Shown: piece after piece, positions 16,860 through 24,299 of the stretch
How positions within the stretch are numbered: the stretch's first letter is position 1
How the letters are laid out: the number at the start of each line of letters is the position of its first letter
Source: a bacterium
GTDB lineage: Bacteria > Bacillota > Clostridia > Lachnospirales > Lachnospiraceae
Assembly: GCA_030524675.1 (NCBI GenBank)
Contig: JAUNGE010000020.1
Location: forward strand, 1-55,347
Length of the DNA: 55,347 bases
Reading direction: 5' to 3'
Position numbers and translations under genes: made by a program
Notes under the pieces: model-generated
The model's database searches: none
What the model was told of the DNA's origin: nothing
The model's input: the letters and a program-made list of their open reading frames with translations, nothing else

Positions 16860-18407
16860 ATGAACACAGTAAATCCACAGACATGGAAACAGGATTTGGC
16901 CGCATTTAAAGAGAAAACAGAGGCTTTCTATGCAGGAGAATTGGACAAAGGTTCTTATAAGGGCTTTTCAGGATTGTACGGAAGTTATGCACAGAAGGGC
17001 GGTAAGGCAAATATGCTGCGTCTGCGCATGACAGCAGGATGTGTGACAAAAGAAAAAATGGCATTCACGGCAGCAGCAGTGAGAAAGCATGGAATTTCCA
17101 GAATTCATTTTACGACATGCCAGACGATTCAGCTTCACGATCTGGCACCGATGGAAGTGTATGACATCATGGAAGGCGCTCTGGATGTGGGAATTGTGAC
17201 GATGGGAGGCGGCGGAGATTACCCGAGAAACGTGATGTGTTCCCCGCTTTCTGGTGTAGAAAAAGAGGAATATTTTGATGTGATGCCGTGGGCCGCTGCT
17301 GCGGGTGAATATCTGATGAATTTTATCAAGGCAGAGAAGATGCCGCGTAAGCTTAAAGTGGGATTTTCCAATTCGCCTGCCAATTTGACACATGCGACCT
17401 ACCGTGACCTAGGTTTTGTTGCAAGAGAGGACAAAACTTTTGATGTGTACAGTGCAGGCGGACTGGGAAACAGCCCGCGCTTTGGCGTAAAAGTGGCAGA
17501 GAGCATTGCTCCGGAGAAGATTTTGTATTATATTAAGGCAATGTGGCTCACGTTCCGCGCTTACGGAAATTATCAGAACCGAGCAAAAGCGCGCACTCGC
17601 TATATGCAGGAAGTTTTGGGTGGTCCGGAAGGTTATGTGAAGGCATACAATGAGAAGCTCGAAGAAGTATTTGCTTGCAAAGAAGACCTGGATATCTCTG
17701 TCTCTCCTGTCGTTATCAGCAAAAAGGGCGATGGAAGCACCATCACAGACAGAAGAGCAAAAGAGCAGAAACAGGAGGGTCTGTACACTGTAGAATGGCA
17801 TCCGATTGGTGGACAGCCTGCACCAGAAGTCTTCTGCGCATTGAGTGATGCCATCCAGGAGATGGATGAGGTGCAGATGCGCTTGGCGCCGGATGAGACT
17901 GCCTATATCATAAACCTGACCGGAGATGAGGCAAAGAAAGTGCTGGAGCTGACCGCGGGCAATACGGCAAAAACCCTGTTTGAGAATTCGGTGAGCTGTA
18001 TTGGCGCAAGTATCTGCCAGGTCGGTGTCAGAGATTCCCAGGCACTTTTAGCAGCCTGCATCAAGGCAGTTAGAGAGGCAGAGATTCCGGATGGCGCGCT
18101 GCCGCAGATTCATATTTCCGGCTGTCCGTCTTCCTGCGGAACACATCAGACTGGCGAAATTGGCTTTAGAGGCGGCATGAAGATGATTGACAAAAAGCCG
18201 CAGTCCGCATTTATTCTGTATGTAAACGGAGACAGCCGCGAGGGACATGAGAAGATGGGCCGCGAGCTCGGCGCGATGCTGGAGACAAAGATTCCAGAAT
18301 TTTTAGTGAGTCTCGGAAAGACGGTGGCGGAGAGCGGAAAAGATTTTGCAACTTGGAATACAGAGGATGAGACTGCGATTGATAAAGTGGCAGCACAGTA
18401 TCTGTAA
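16860..18407 (+). CDS. Nitrite/sulfite reductase, siroheme type
   Basis: A 515-residue protein of the assimilatory nitrite and sulfite reductase family. HISGCPSSCGTHQTGEIGF near residue 420 holds the second Cys pair (C-x3-C) for the [4Fe-4S]-siroheme centre, and SCIGASICQVGV near 380 supplies the first Cys pair. The N-terminal ferredoxin-like half contains GFSGLYGSYAQKGG and FTTCQTIQLHDL. GAGGAG at 16846-16851 supports the start. No siroheme or electron-transfer partner gene lies nearby, so the electron donor and choice of nitrite or sulfite cannot be told from this window. Length is normal for the single-chain class. Confidence 0.87.
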   Translation: MNTVNPQTWKQDLAAFKEKTEAFYAGELDKGSYKGFSGLYGSYAQKGGKANMLRLRMTAGCVTKEKMAFTAAAVRKHGISRIHFTTCQTIQLHDLAPMEVYDIMEGALDVGIVTMGGGGDYPRNVMCSPLSGVEKEEYFDVMPWAAAAGEYLMNFIKAEKMPRKLKVGFSNSPANLTHATYRDLGFVAREDKTFDVYSAGGLGNSPRFGVKVAESIAPEKILYYIKAMWLTFRAYGNYQNRAKARTRYMQEVLGGPEGYVKAYNEKLEEVFACKEDLDISVSPVVISKKGDGSTITDRRAKEQKQEGLYTVEWHPIGGQPAPEVFCALSDAIQEMDEVQMRLAPDETAYIINLTGDEAKKVLELTAGNTAKTLFENSVSCIGASICQVGVRDSQALLAACIKAVREAEIPDGALPQIHISGCPSSCGTHQTGEIGFRGGMKMIDKKPQSAFILYVNGDSREGHEKMGRELGAMLETKIPEFLVSLGKTVAESGKDFATWNTEDETAIDKVAAQYL

Positions 18408-18463
18408 AAATATCTGTAGTACGCTGTGGTGGACTAAAACAGACAGAAGGGAAGGGCGGATAC

Positions 18464-18880
18464 ATGAAAACGAGGGAAGAACTGATAACACTGGCGTATG
18501 ATGCCAGAAAGCAGGCTTATGCGCCGTATTCTGGATTTCGCGTGGGAGCCGCTCTTCTGACAAAAAACGGAGCTGTGTATCTGGGATGCAATATTGAGAA
18601 TGCATCCTATGGAGCGGCGAACTGTGCGGAGAGGACTGCATTTTTTAAGGCAGTCTCAGAAGGAGAAAGAGAATTTGCTGCGATTGCCATTGTGGGAGGC
18701 GCAGAGGATGGGCCGAGCGGAAGGATGTGTGCGCCGTGCGGCATCTGCCGCCAGGTTATGAGAGAATTCTGTGACCCCAAAACATTTCTGATTTTTCTGG
18801 AGGACGGAAATGGCGGGATTTCGGAATACACGCTGGAAGAATTGCTTCCCCGTGGATTTGGACCGGAGAATCTGACATAG
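18464..18880 (+). CDS. cdd: Cytidine deaminase
   Basis: A 138-residue zinc enzyme that converts cytidine and deoxycytidine to uridine and deoxyuridine in pyrimidine salvage. The zinc and proton-shuttle motif NCAERTAFF (Cys, Ala, Glu) and CAPCGICRQ (two Cys ligands) are both intact, and NIENASYGAANC is the substrate-binding stretch. Length is that of the small homotetrameric class. It is 56 bases after the reductase gene and ends in a strong terminator at 18923-18965. Confidence 0.94.
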   Translation: MKTREELITLAYDARKQAYAPYSGFRVGAALLTKNGAVYLGCNIENASYGAANCAERTAFFKAVSEGEREFAAIAIVGGAEDGPSGRMCAPCGICRQVMREFCDPKTFLIFLEDGNGGISEYTLEELLPRGFGPENLT

Positions 18881-18922
18881 AAAAACCGTAGAGAAGAGAC
18901 AGAAGGCAGCAGGAAAAAAGTG

Positions 18923-18965
18923 ACAGCGCCGGAAAATACCAATGCGAGGTATTTTCCGGCGCTGT
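18923..18965. terminator. Bidirectional terminator, cdd and GH105-like gene
   Basis: A perfect 18-bp stem (18923-18940 with 18948-18965, core CAGCGCCGGAAAATACC) encloses a 7-base loop. On the plus strand a TATTTTT follows; on the minus strand a run of six T follows. It sits between the convergent stops at 18880 and 18988 and should end transcription from both sides. Confidence 0.9.
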
Positions 18966-18987
18966 GTATTTTTGGCACCTTTGGCTG

Positions 18988-21153
18988 TCAGGACTTATCT
19001 AACAGACATTTCTCCACTCCGGCGAGCAGAACAATGCCAATGCCGTGCGGGTCATTATACTTCCACGGAATCGTCCGGTAATAATTACGGCTGAAGGAGC
19101 TGCCTGCTGCTTGGCAGACACCGTACAGATTGCCGCGGCAGTCGATCGCCCGATGGGTCAGTCCATACCACGCTTCCTGCACGCTCTTGCGAAGCTGTGG
19201 AATCAGTCGGGTGTTGGCGTAACCTTTTCGGATACTTTTCGCAAAAGCATAGAGAAACATCGCTGTGGAGGAAGTCTCCTCATAGGTAGTCACATCGTCC
19301 AGCAGCTGATGCCACAGACCGGATTTGTCCTGCACATTTAAAATGCCCTCTGTCAGATTCTGGAAGAACTGTAAGATAGCATCTCTGTCTTTGTGGGTGC
19401 GCGGAAGCACATCCATCAGCTCGGATATGGAGAAGAGAACCCAGCCGTTTCCGCGGCTCCAAGGAATCCGGTTGGACTTGTTCCATTTGATATCGTAAAT
19501 ATGTGCCATCAAGTGCTTGTCCGTCATATAGAAGTAGTCGCGGAACAAGAGCAGCTGTCTGCAGGCTTCATCCAGATACCAGGGGTCTTTGCTCTGCGAA
19601 TAGTAGCGCACGAGGAAAGGAATGCTCATATACAAGTCGTTGATCCAGATGTTCCCGTCCATGCGGATAAAGGTGCCGTCCGGCTGCCGTTTCTGTCCCT
19701 GTTTCATATGCTGTGAGATGACGCCGGAGAGGAAATCAGCGCCCTTTAAATCCCAGCGTTTCTTACATTCCAGCATCAGAGAGCCGAAAGAACCACAGTC
19801 GTCCAGCTCCGAGAGCCAGCAAATCTGCTGATTCAGACTCGGAAAGCCAAACTGTTCTTGGTCGAACATAGCGTACTCATGGAAAGCGATAATCTGTGAG
19901 ACATCCTGTTTTACATAGTCCACATAATCCTGCCGGTTCAGGTACTCACCAGCTGCCAAAAGACCGTAGAGAGTCACTCCCATAGGATAACTCCAGCGTC
20001 CAAACAGCTCATTTTCCGCGCAGACGCGCAGTACGCCGTGCGGGTAGCTGGTTCTCCAGTACAGTTTCTTTTCACCGTCCGTATAGACATTTTCCATACA
20101 TGAGAGTGAGGAAATATCTGGAAGTTCCTTGGAAAACGGTCCAAGATAGATCCAGCTTCCCTGATACCCATGAATCTGATATACGGGGTGGATATTGTCA
20201 GTGGAGTTGGAAATTTTCAGAGAAGTGCGGTATTTTCCAAGCGGTCTGTTAATCTGAATATATACCACATAGGCGCCGCGATTGATTTCTACATGGACAG
20301 AATTGACAGTATCATCCAAAACAGCGTCCGGCACGAGAGGAGAAGAGACCTTTTTTCCCGCCTCAACAATGTAGATGGCACAGGAGCGCCCAGTTTCACT
20401 CTGTATCGTCTCATGTTCGGTTGAGATTGTGACGACGCAGTAGTTGTCTACACGGATTTTTCCCATGGCAAAGCAGGTTCCGCTCCAATGTTCTCCGAAC
20501 ACGCGCTCAGGATACACGTTGGTGAGTTCTTCCTGGGAGTATTTTGGAAGAATCGGGAACCAGGAAAATTCATGCAGATTTGTGACAGAGGCTTTCGCAC
20601 GCTCTAAAGGGAGGGGCGGCGTGTAGACAAAGCCCAGCTGCCCCTCTCTCTCAGGAAGCGGGGATTGGAACAGATACGGTTCCCACTGTGGGGCAAGGTT
20701 GCCAAAATAAAATCCAAATCCAAGCTCTGTCTTTTCTGTCAGAAAAGCAAAGAGGTTACAGCCCTGTTTTAGTGTGACTTTAAATTCACATTCTTTGTGC
20801 ATCCCCTCCTCGGATGGGATAGACTGGTAACAGAGCTCTCCATTGACAAGACAGTATGTAGGTCCAGTACATGAAATTACAAAGGTAGTCATGTGCTCCT
20901 GGAAGCAGAAGAGTTTTCCCACAGCAGAGCAGTAGTTGCCGATGGGGGTATCAGGAAAGCGATTCCCGAAATCAAACTGGTATCGTCCTTTCTGGTCGCA
21001 TAAGATGCCGTTATCAAAGTCTATTTTGTACTGAAAAGGCAGAGGCGGATGGTTGCCAATAAAATGTCCGGCAATCAGATTTAAAACGGCACGCTCATCG
21101 TCTCCAGTGTAGATAGCAGCGCTCTGGTTTGCATCAAAGTACAAATTCTCCAT
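18988..21153 (-). CDS. GH105/GH88-like glycosidase with long N-terminal part
   Basis: A 721-residue protein with no signal peptide. The C-terminal half (about 360-720) looks like the (alpha/alpha)6 barrel of unsaturated rhamnogalacturonyl hydrolases: IWINDLYMSIPFL carries the catalytic-type Asp and PWSRGNGWVLFSISELMD the family signature; TSSTAMFLYAF follows. The first half is beta-rich and looks like one or two sandwich domains (PTYCLVNGELCYQ, LGFGFYFGNLAPQWEPY), an addition absent from short YteR-type enzymes. The start is ATG 21153 because GGAGG abuts the ATG at 21159 and is correctly spaced only for the second. Family enzymes hydrolyse the unsaturated uronic end left by pectate or rhamnogalacturonan lyases. 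That fits the GH78 block on the other strand. Exact substrate unknown. Confidence 0.72.
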   Translation of the reverse strand: MENLYFDANQSAAIYTGDDERAVLNLIAGHFIGNHPPLPFQYKIDFDNGILCDQKGRYQFDFGNRFPDTPIGNYCSAVGKLFCFQEHMTTFVISCTGPTYCLVNGELCYQSIPSEEGMHKECEFKVTLKQGCNLFAFLTEKTELGFGFYFGNLAPQWEPYLFQSPLPEREGQLGFVYTPPLPLERAKASVTNLHEFSWFPILPKYSQEELTNVYPERVFGEHWSGTCFAMGKIRVDNYCVVTISTEHETIQSETGRSCAIYIVEAGKKVSSPLVPDAVLDDTVNSVHVEINRGAYVVYIQINRPLGKYRTSLKISNSTDNIHPVYQIHGYQGSWIYLGPFSKELPDISSLSCMENVYTDGEKKLYWRTSYPHGVLRVCAENELFGRWSYPMGVTLYGLLAAGEYLNRQDYVDYVKQDVSQIIAFHEYAMFDQEQFGFPSLNQQICWLSELDDCGSFGSLMLECKKRWDLKGADFLSGVISQHMKQGQKRQPDGTFIRMDGNIWINDLYMSIPFLVRYYSQSKDPWYLDEACRQLLLFRDYFYMTDKHLMAHIYDIKWNKSNRIPWSRGNGWVLFSISELMDVLPRTHKDRDAILQFFQNLTEGILNVQDKSGLWHQLLDDVTTYEETSSTAMFLYAFAKSIRKGYANTRLIPQLRKSVQEAWYGLTHRAIDCRGNLYGVCQAAGSSFSRNYYRTIPWKYNDPHGIGIVLLAGVEKCLLDKS

Positions 21154-21229
21154 AGACATCCTCCATTCAAATTAGAAACAGACCAGGATTCAGGAACGCC
21201 CCAGGTCTGTCTGTCTTTTTCTAAAGAGT

Positions 21230-21258
21230 ATTATAGCATAAAAGGAAATAGAAAACTA
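21230..21258 (-). promoter_or_regulatory. Extended -10 promoter of the GH105-like gene
   Basis: Read on the minus strand, TGCTATAAT (21238 down to 21230) is an extended -10 box. The expected -35 position reads TAGTTT, which is weak, as is usual with extended -10 promoters. The leader of about 70 bases contains CAGACC and GGTCTG (21179-21184 and 21204-21209) as a 6-bp stem with a 19-base loop. Confidence 0.6.
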
Positions 21259-21283
21259 TCTGGAAGAATTACTTTATTAAAAA

Positions 21284-21453
21284 AATAATATGATGTTGGG
21301 GTCAAAAGATATTTTGACCCCTTTGATACCGGATTGCTCCGCACTGCGTGCTCTCACAATTCTCAAAAACATTCATAATCCGCTCATTTTTCTTTGAAAA
21401 ATGGCTACTTATCCATGTTATTTCTGACCTTTTGACCCTAGTATCATATTATT
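21284..21453. mobile_element. MITE-like element with terminal inverted repeats
   Basis: A 170-bp element without coding capacity. Its ends, 21284-21308 and 21429-21453, are inverted copies matching at 22 of 25 positions; both begin AATAATATGAT and end GGGTCAAAAG. Just inside the left end the sequence GGGGTCAAAA-GATA-TTTTGACCCC makes a perfect 10-bp hairpin. Parts of the same element occur at 2774-2801 (27 of 28) and 31715-31742 (25 of 28). No transposase gene is in the window, so it would have moved in trans. Target-site duplication is not clear because the flanks are A/T-rich. Confidence 0.75.
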
Positions 21454-21590
21454 AAGAATAAAGAAACAGAAAATAAATGCAATATAAAAGAAATAAACAA
21501 AATAATATAGAAAATTCAAACAAATAAAGCGATTAAATGGGGTGATAAACTTAAATAAAGAAAAAATAATGGAAAAATATTAAAAAAGTA

Positions 21591-21619
21591 TTGACAAAAT
21601 AGAAAAACATAGCTATAAT
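21591..21619 (+). promoter_or_regulatory. Perfect sigma-A promoter of a putative ncRNA
   Basis: TTGACA at 21591-21596 and TATAAT at 21614-21619 with 17 bases between them. Transcription should begin near 21626. The next real gene, plsX, has its own promoter behind a terminator, so this promoter serves the short unit listed next. Confidence 0.85.
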
Positions 21620-21625
21620 AAAGAC

Positions 21626-21912
21626 AACAAAAACAAAGAAATACGAGATAACAAAAATCTCAGAATAGGAGGTACGGTCCCAAAACAAGGATAGCAACCC
21701 TCAGGAAACATCAAGATGGTTTTCACAGGTTAAGAGAAACGAAAGAATAAAAGAAAAATGGTGAAAAGCAGATTGATAGAAGAAACAGAATGACAAAGGA
21801 TGATAATCGAGGGTTTTATCAAATAAAAAGAATAGAGAGGTACGGTCCCATGGATGAAATGTGTTGAGGTCGGATATGAATTTCAGAAGAAATTGATATC
21901 CGACCTCTTTTT
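21626..21912 (+). ncRNA. Putative non-coding RNA with duplicated motif
   Basis: A unit of about 290 nt bounded by a perfect promoter and a long terminator. It contains no credible gene; the best frame, 21790-21867, would give 25 residues and lacks a ribosome site. The motif AGAATAG(A)GAGGTACGGTCCCA occurs twice, at 21662-21682 and 21829-21850, about 167 bases apart, and is the most striking internal feature. I do not recognise it as a known riboswitch, 6S, tmRNA, SRP or RNase P RNA. In both copies the frame through the motif would read Arg-Tyr-Gly-Pro, so a translated leader peptide is a less likely alternative. Confidence 0.5.
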
Positions 21913-21914
21913 GT
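21867..21914 (+). terminator. Terminator of the putative ncRNA
   Basis: GAGGTCGGATATGAATTTC pairs with GAAATTGATATCCGACCTC at 18 of 19 positions around a 4-base loop, followed by TTTTTG. It is one of the strongest hairpins in the window and isolates the upstream unit from plsX. Confidence 0.88.
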
Positions 21915-21992
21915 GTGCCTAGAAGAGGACTGTGTGGATTTCTCAGTTGAAAAATCTCTGTATTTTTGTGAAAATTGCACTGAAAAAATCGG

Positions 21993-22023
21993 TTGATTTA
22001 TAGAATAATATCTAGTATATTAT
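21993..22023 (+). promoter_or_regulatory. plsX promoter with overlapping palindrome
   Basis: TTGATT at 21993-21998 and TATATT at 22016-22021 are 17 bases apart. The inverted repeat ATAATATCTAGTATATTAT (22005-22023, 7-bp arms, 5-base centre) covers the -10 box. This is a natural place for a repressor of fatty-acid genes, though the sequence does not match the FapR or FabT sites I know. Confidence 0.6.
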
Positions 22024-22064
22024 GAATTAGATTATCTGAGCCATCAGGCGGAAGGAGAGAAAAC

Positions 22065-23087
22065 ATGATTACAGTAGCAGTAGATGCTATGGGAGGAGAC
22101 AATGCGCCTTCTGAGATTGTGGCCGGTGCCGTGGCAGCAGTCACAAAAAAGAGTGAGATTCAGGTTTTGCTGGTTGGAAAAGAAGAGGTAGTACGAAGCG
22201 AACTGAAAAAACACTCTTATAGACCAGAGCAGATTGAAGTCGTCCATGCTTCGGAAGTGATTGACACAGAGGAACCGCCGGTGAATGCGATCCGCCGCAA
22301 GAAGGATTCTTCTATCGTAGTGGGAATGAATCTGGTAAAACAGAACAAGGCAGATGCGTTTGTGTCGGCTGGAAGTTCCGGTGCGATTCTGGTTGGGGGC
22401 CAGGTAATAGTTGGGAGGATTAAAGGTGTAGAGCGTCCTCCGTTAGCGCCGCTGATTCCGACAGAAAAGGGTGTTTCCTTACTGATTGACTGTGGTGCGA
22501 ATGTAGATGCGAGGCCGTCTCATTTGGTGCAGTTTGCCAGAATGGGTTCTATCTACATGGAGCATGTCGTGGGGATAAAGAACCCGCGTGTGGCGATTGT
22601 GAACATTGGTGCGGAGGAGGAGAAGGGCAACGCCCTGGTGAAAGAGACCTTCCCGCTGCTCAAGGCATGTACAGACATCAATTTTATCGGAAGCATTGAG
22701 GCGAGAGAGATTCCTCATGGCGGTGCAGACGTCATCGTCAGCGAGGCTTTCGTCGGAAATGTGATACTGAAATTGTATGAGGGAGTTGGAGCAACGCTGA
22801 TTCATATGATAAAAGCAGGCATGATGAATGGCGGACTAAAGACAAAACTGGGTGCTCTCTTGGTGAAACCAGCTCTGAAGGAAACGCTGAAGAGTTTTGA
22901 TGCGAGTGAGTATGGCGGGGCGCCGCTTCTGGGACTGAACGGTTTGGTGGTAAAGACACATGGAAATTCCAAGGCGACAGAAGTATGCAACTCGATTATC
23001 CAGTGCGTCACATTCAAAGAACAGGATATCAATGGAAAGATACGGGAAAGCCTGTTAAAGGAGAAAAACACAGGAGAAAACGCTTAA
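22065..23087 (+). CDS. plsX: Phosphate acyltransferase PlsX
   Basis: A 340-residue enzyme that transfers an acyl group from acyl carrier protein to phosphate, making acyl-phosphate for the first step of phospholipid synthesis at the membrane. The N-terminal VAVDAMGGDNAPSEIVAGA is diagnostic, with SAGSSGAILVGG and NIGAEEEKGN later. Length is normal. AAGGAGAG precedes the start. It heads the conserved order plsX-acpP-rnc-smc-ftsY; the usual rpmF before it is absent. Confidence 0.95.
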   Translation: MITVAVDAMGGDNAPSEIVAGAVAAVTKKSEIQVLLVGKEEVVRSELKKHSYRPEQIEVVHASEVIDTEEPPVNAIRRKKDSSIVVGMNLVKQNKADAFVSAGSSGAILVGGQVIVGRIKGVERPPLAPLIPTEKGVSLLIDCGANVDARPSHLVQFARMGSIYMEHVVGIKNPRVAIVNIGAEEEKGNALVKETFPLLKACTDINFIGSIEAREIPHGGADVIVSEAFVGNVILKLYEGVGATLIHMIKAGMMNGGLKTKLGALLVKPALKETLKSFDASEYGGAPLLGLNGLVVKTHGNSKATEVCNSIIQCVTFKEQDINGKIRESLLKEKNTGENA

Positions 23088-23199
23088 AATGCGGCCGCGC
23101 TGCATAGAATACAGATAGTACATGGATATAGTACATAGACTGGCAGGCGGAGCGTACACCGGCGGCGGAAAAGAAAAGGTTTAAGAGAGGAAGGTAATT

Positions 23200-23430
23200 A
23201 TGGAATTTGAAAAATTGCAGGAAATTATTTCAGAGGTATTAAATGTGGATGCAGAGGACATTACTTTGAATACGACATTCGTGGATGATTTGGGAGCGGA
23301 TTCGCTTGACATTTTTCAGATTATCATGGGAATCGAGGAAGAGTTTGGAATCGAGATTCCAAATGATGCTGCTGAGAACATTGCGACAGTGGGAGATGCG
23401 GTAGAGCAGATTAAGAATGCATTGAACTGA
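23200..23430 (+). CDS. acpP: Acyl carrier protein
   Basis: A 76-residue acidic four-helix protein. The Ser of GADSLD (residues 35-40) is the site of the 4'-phosphopantetheine arm that carries growing fatty acyl chains. AGAGGAAGG precedes the start. The gene lies 112 bases after plsX, whose product uses acyl-ACP, and before rnc, as in many Firmicutes. Confidence 0.95.
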   Translation: MEFEKLQEIISEVLNVDAEDITLNTTFVDDLGADSLDIFQIIMGIEEEFGIEIPNDAAENIATVGDAVEQIKNALN

Positions 23431-23605
23431 TGGGAATGGCTGTATGGGCCGCGGTGCAGTGTCCGCCTGCTTATGCAGCCGTGCCAGAGTGACATAGTAC
23501 AGGCGCCAGCCTGCGAAAACATGCAGGATGGGAAGAAGGGGGTTGCCGGACAGAAATTGCGGCGCCCCCTTTTGTGAAGAAAAAGATTCAGGGAAGGAAT
23601 GGAGT

Positions 23606-24298
23606 ATGCAGGAGAAATTGAGAGAACTGGAGCAGAAGATAGGCTATTGTTTCAATGATAAGAGCATGCTGCGCCATGCGATGATTCACAGTTCGTTCGC
23701 GAATGAACACCGCCTGGGAAAGACAAGCTGCAATGAGAGGCTGGAGTTTCTGGGAGATGCTGTCCTGGAGGTAGTTACCAGCGAGTATCTGTACCACAAA
23801 TATCCGGAGATGCCGGAGGGCGATATGACAAAGCTGCGAGCCAGCACAGTGTGTGAGCCGACGCTGGCTTACTGCGCGGGAGCGATTCCTCTGGGACAAT
23901 ACCTGCTTTTGGGAAAAGGTGAGGATGCGACCGGAGGCAGGGAGAGAGATTCTGTTGTGTCGGATGCGTTTGAGGCGCTGATCGGAGCCATCTATCTGGA
24001 TGGTGGTTTTGCTAATGCAAAAGAGTTTATTATGCGTTTTGTGCTGGATGATATGGAGCACAAAAAGCTCTTTTATGATAGCAAGACTATCCTGCAGGAA
24101 ATTGTGCAGAGCCGTTTTGAAGAGCCTTTGCAGTATGAACTTCTGAAGGAGGAAGGACCAGATCACAACAAAGTCTTTGAAGTCCGCGTGAAAGTGGGAA
24201 ATCTGCCGCTCGGCGAGGGCAGAGGGAAGACAAAAAAGAGTGCGGAGCAGGTGGCTGCTTACCACGGAATCTTAAAACTTGGGGAAAAACAGGTGTGA
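23606..24298 (+). CDS. rnc: Ribonuclease III
   Basis: A 230-residue double-strand-specific endonuclease that processes rRNA precursors and other RNAs. The catalytic signature NERLEFLGDAVLEVV lies near residue 40, a second acidic cluster VSDAFEALIGAIYLDGG near 115, and the double-strand RNA-binding domain fills the last 70 residues (AKKSAEQ-like GKTKKSAEQVAAYHG). The start at ATG 23606 has GGAAGGAATGGAG before it; the frame also opens at 23528 but the added residues are not family-like. The stop precedes the smc start by one base. Confidence 0.95.
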   Translation: MQEKLRELEQKIGYCFNDKSMLRHAMIHSSFANEHRLGKTSCNERLEFLGDAVLEVVTSEYLYHKYPEMPEGDMTKLRASTVCEPTLAYCAGAIPLGQYLLLGKGEDATGGRERDSVVSDAFEALIGAIYLDGGFANAKEFIMRFVLDDMEHKKLFYDSKTILQEIVQSRFEEPLQYELLKEEGPDHNKVFEVRVKVGNLPLGEGRGKTKKSAEQVAAYHGILKLGEKQV

Positions 24299-24299
24299 T

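Larger units (their letters stand above)
21160..22064. other. 905-bp gene-free region
   Basis: No convincing protein gene. In order it holds the 5' leader and promoter of the minus-strand GH105-like gene, the MITE-like element at 21284-21453, an AT-rich stretch at about 21454-21590, a perfect sigma-A promoter at 21591, a transcribed but apparently non-coding unit ending in a terminator at 21867-21909, and the plsX promoter at 21993. Confidence 0.7.

Noticed and set aside
21662-21850. Idea that the duplicated motif is a guanidine-II (mini-ykkC) riboswitch because of its ACGG
   Set aside because: The bases around ACGG do not form the two required stem-loops, the copies are 167 bases apart, and no guanidine exporter gene follows.
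21790-21867. A 25-residue frame containing Arg-Tyr-Gly-Pro in the putative ncRNA
   Set aside because: No ribosome binding site at proper spacing, and it runs into the terminator stem. Kept only as an alternative reading of the unit.
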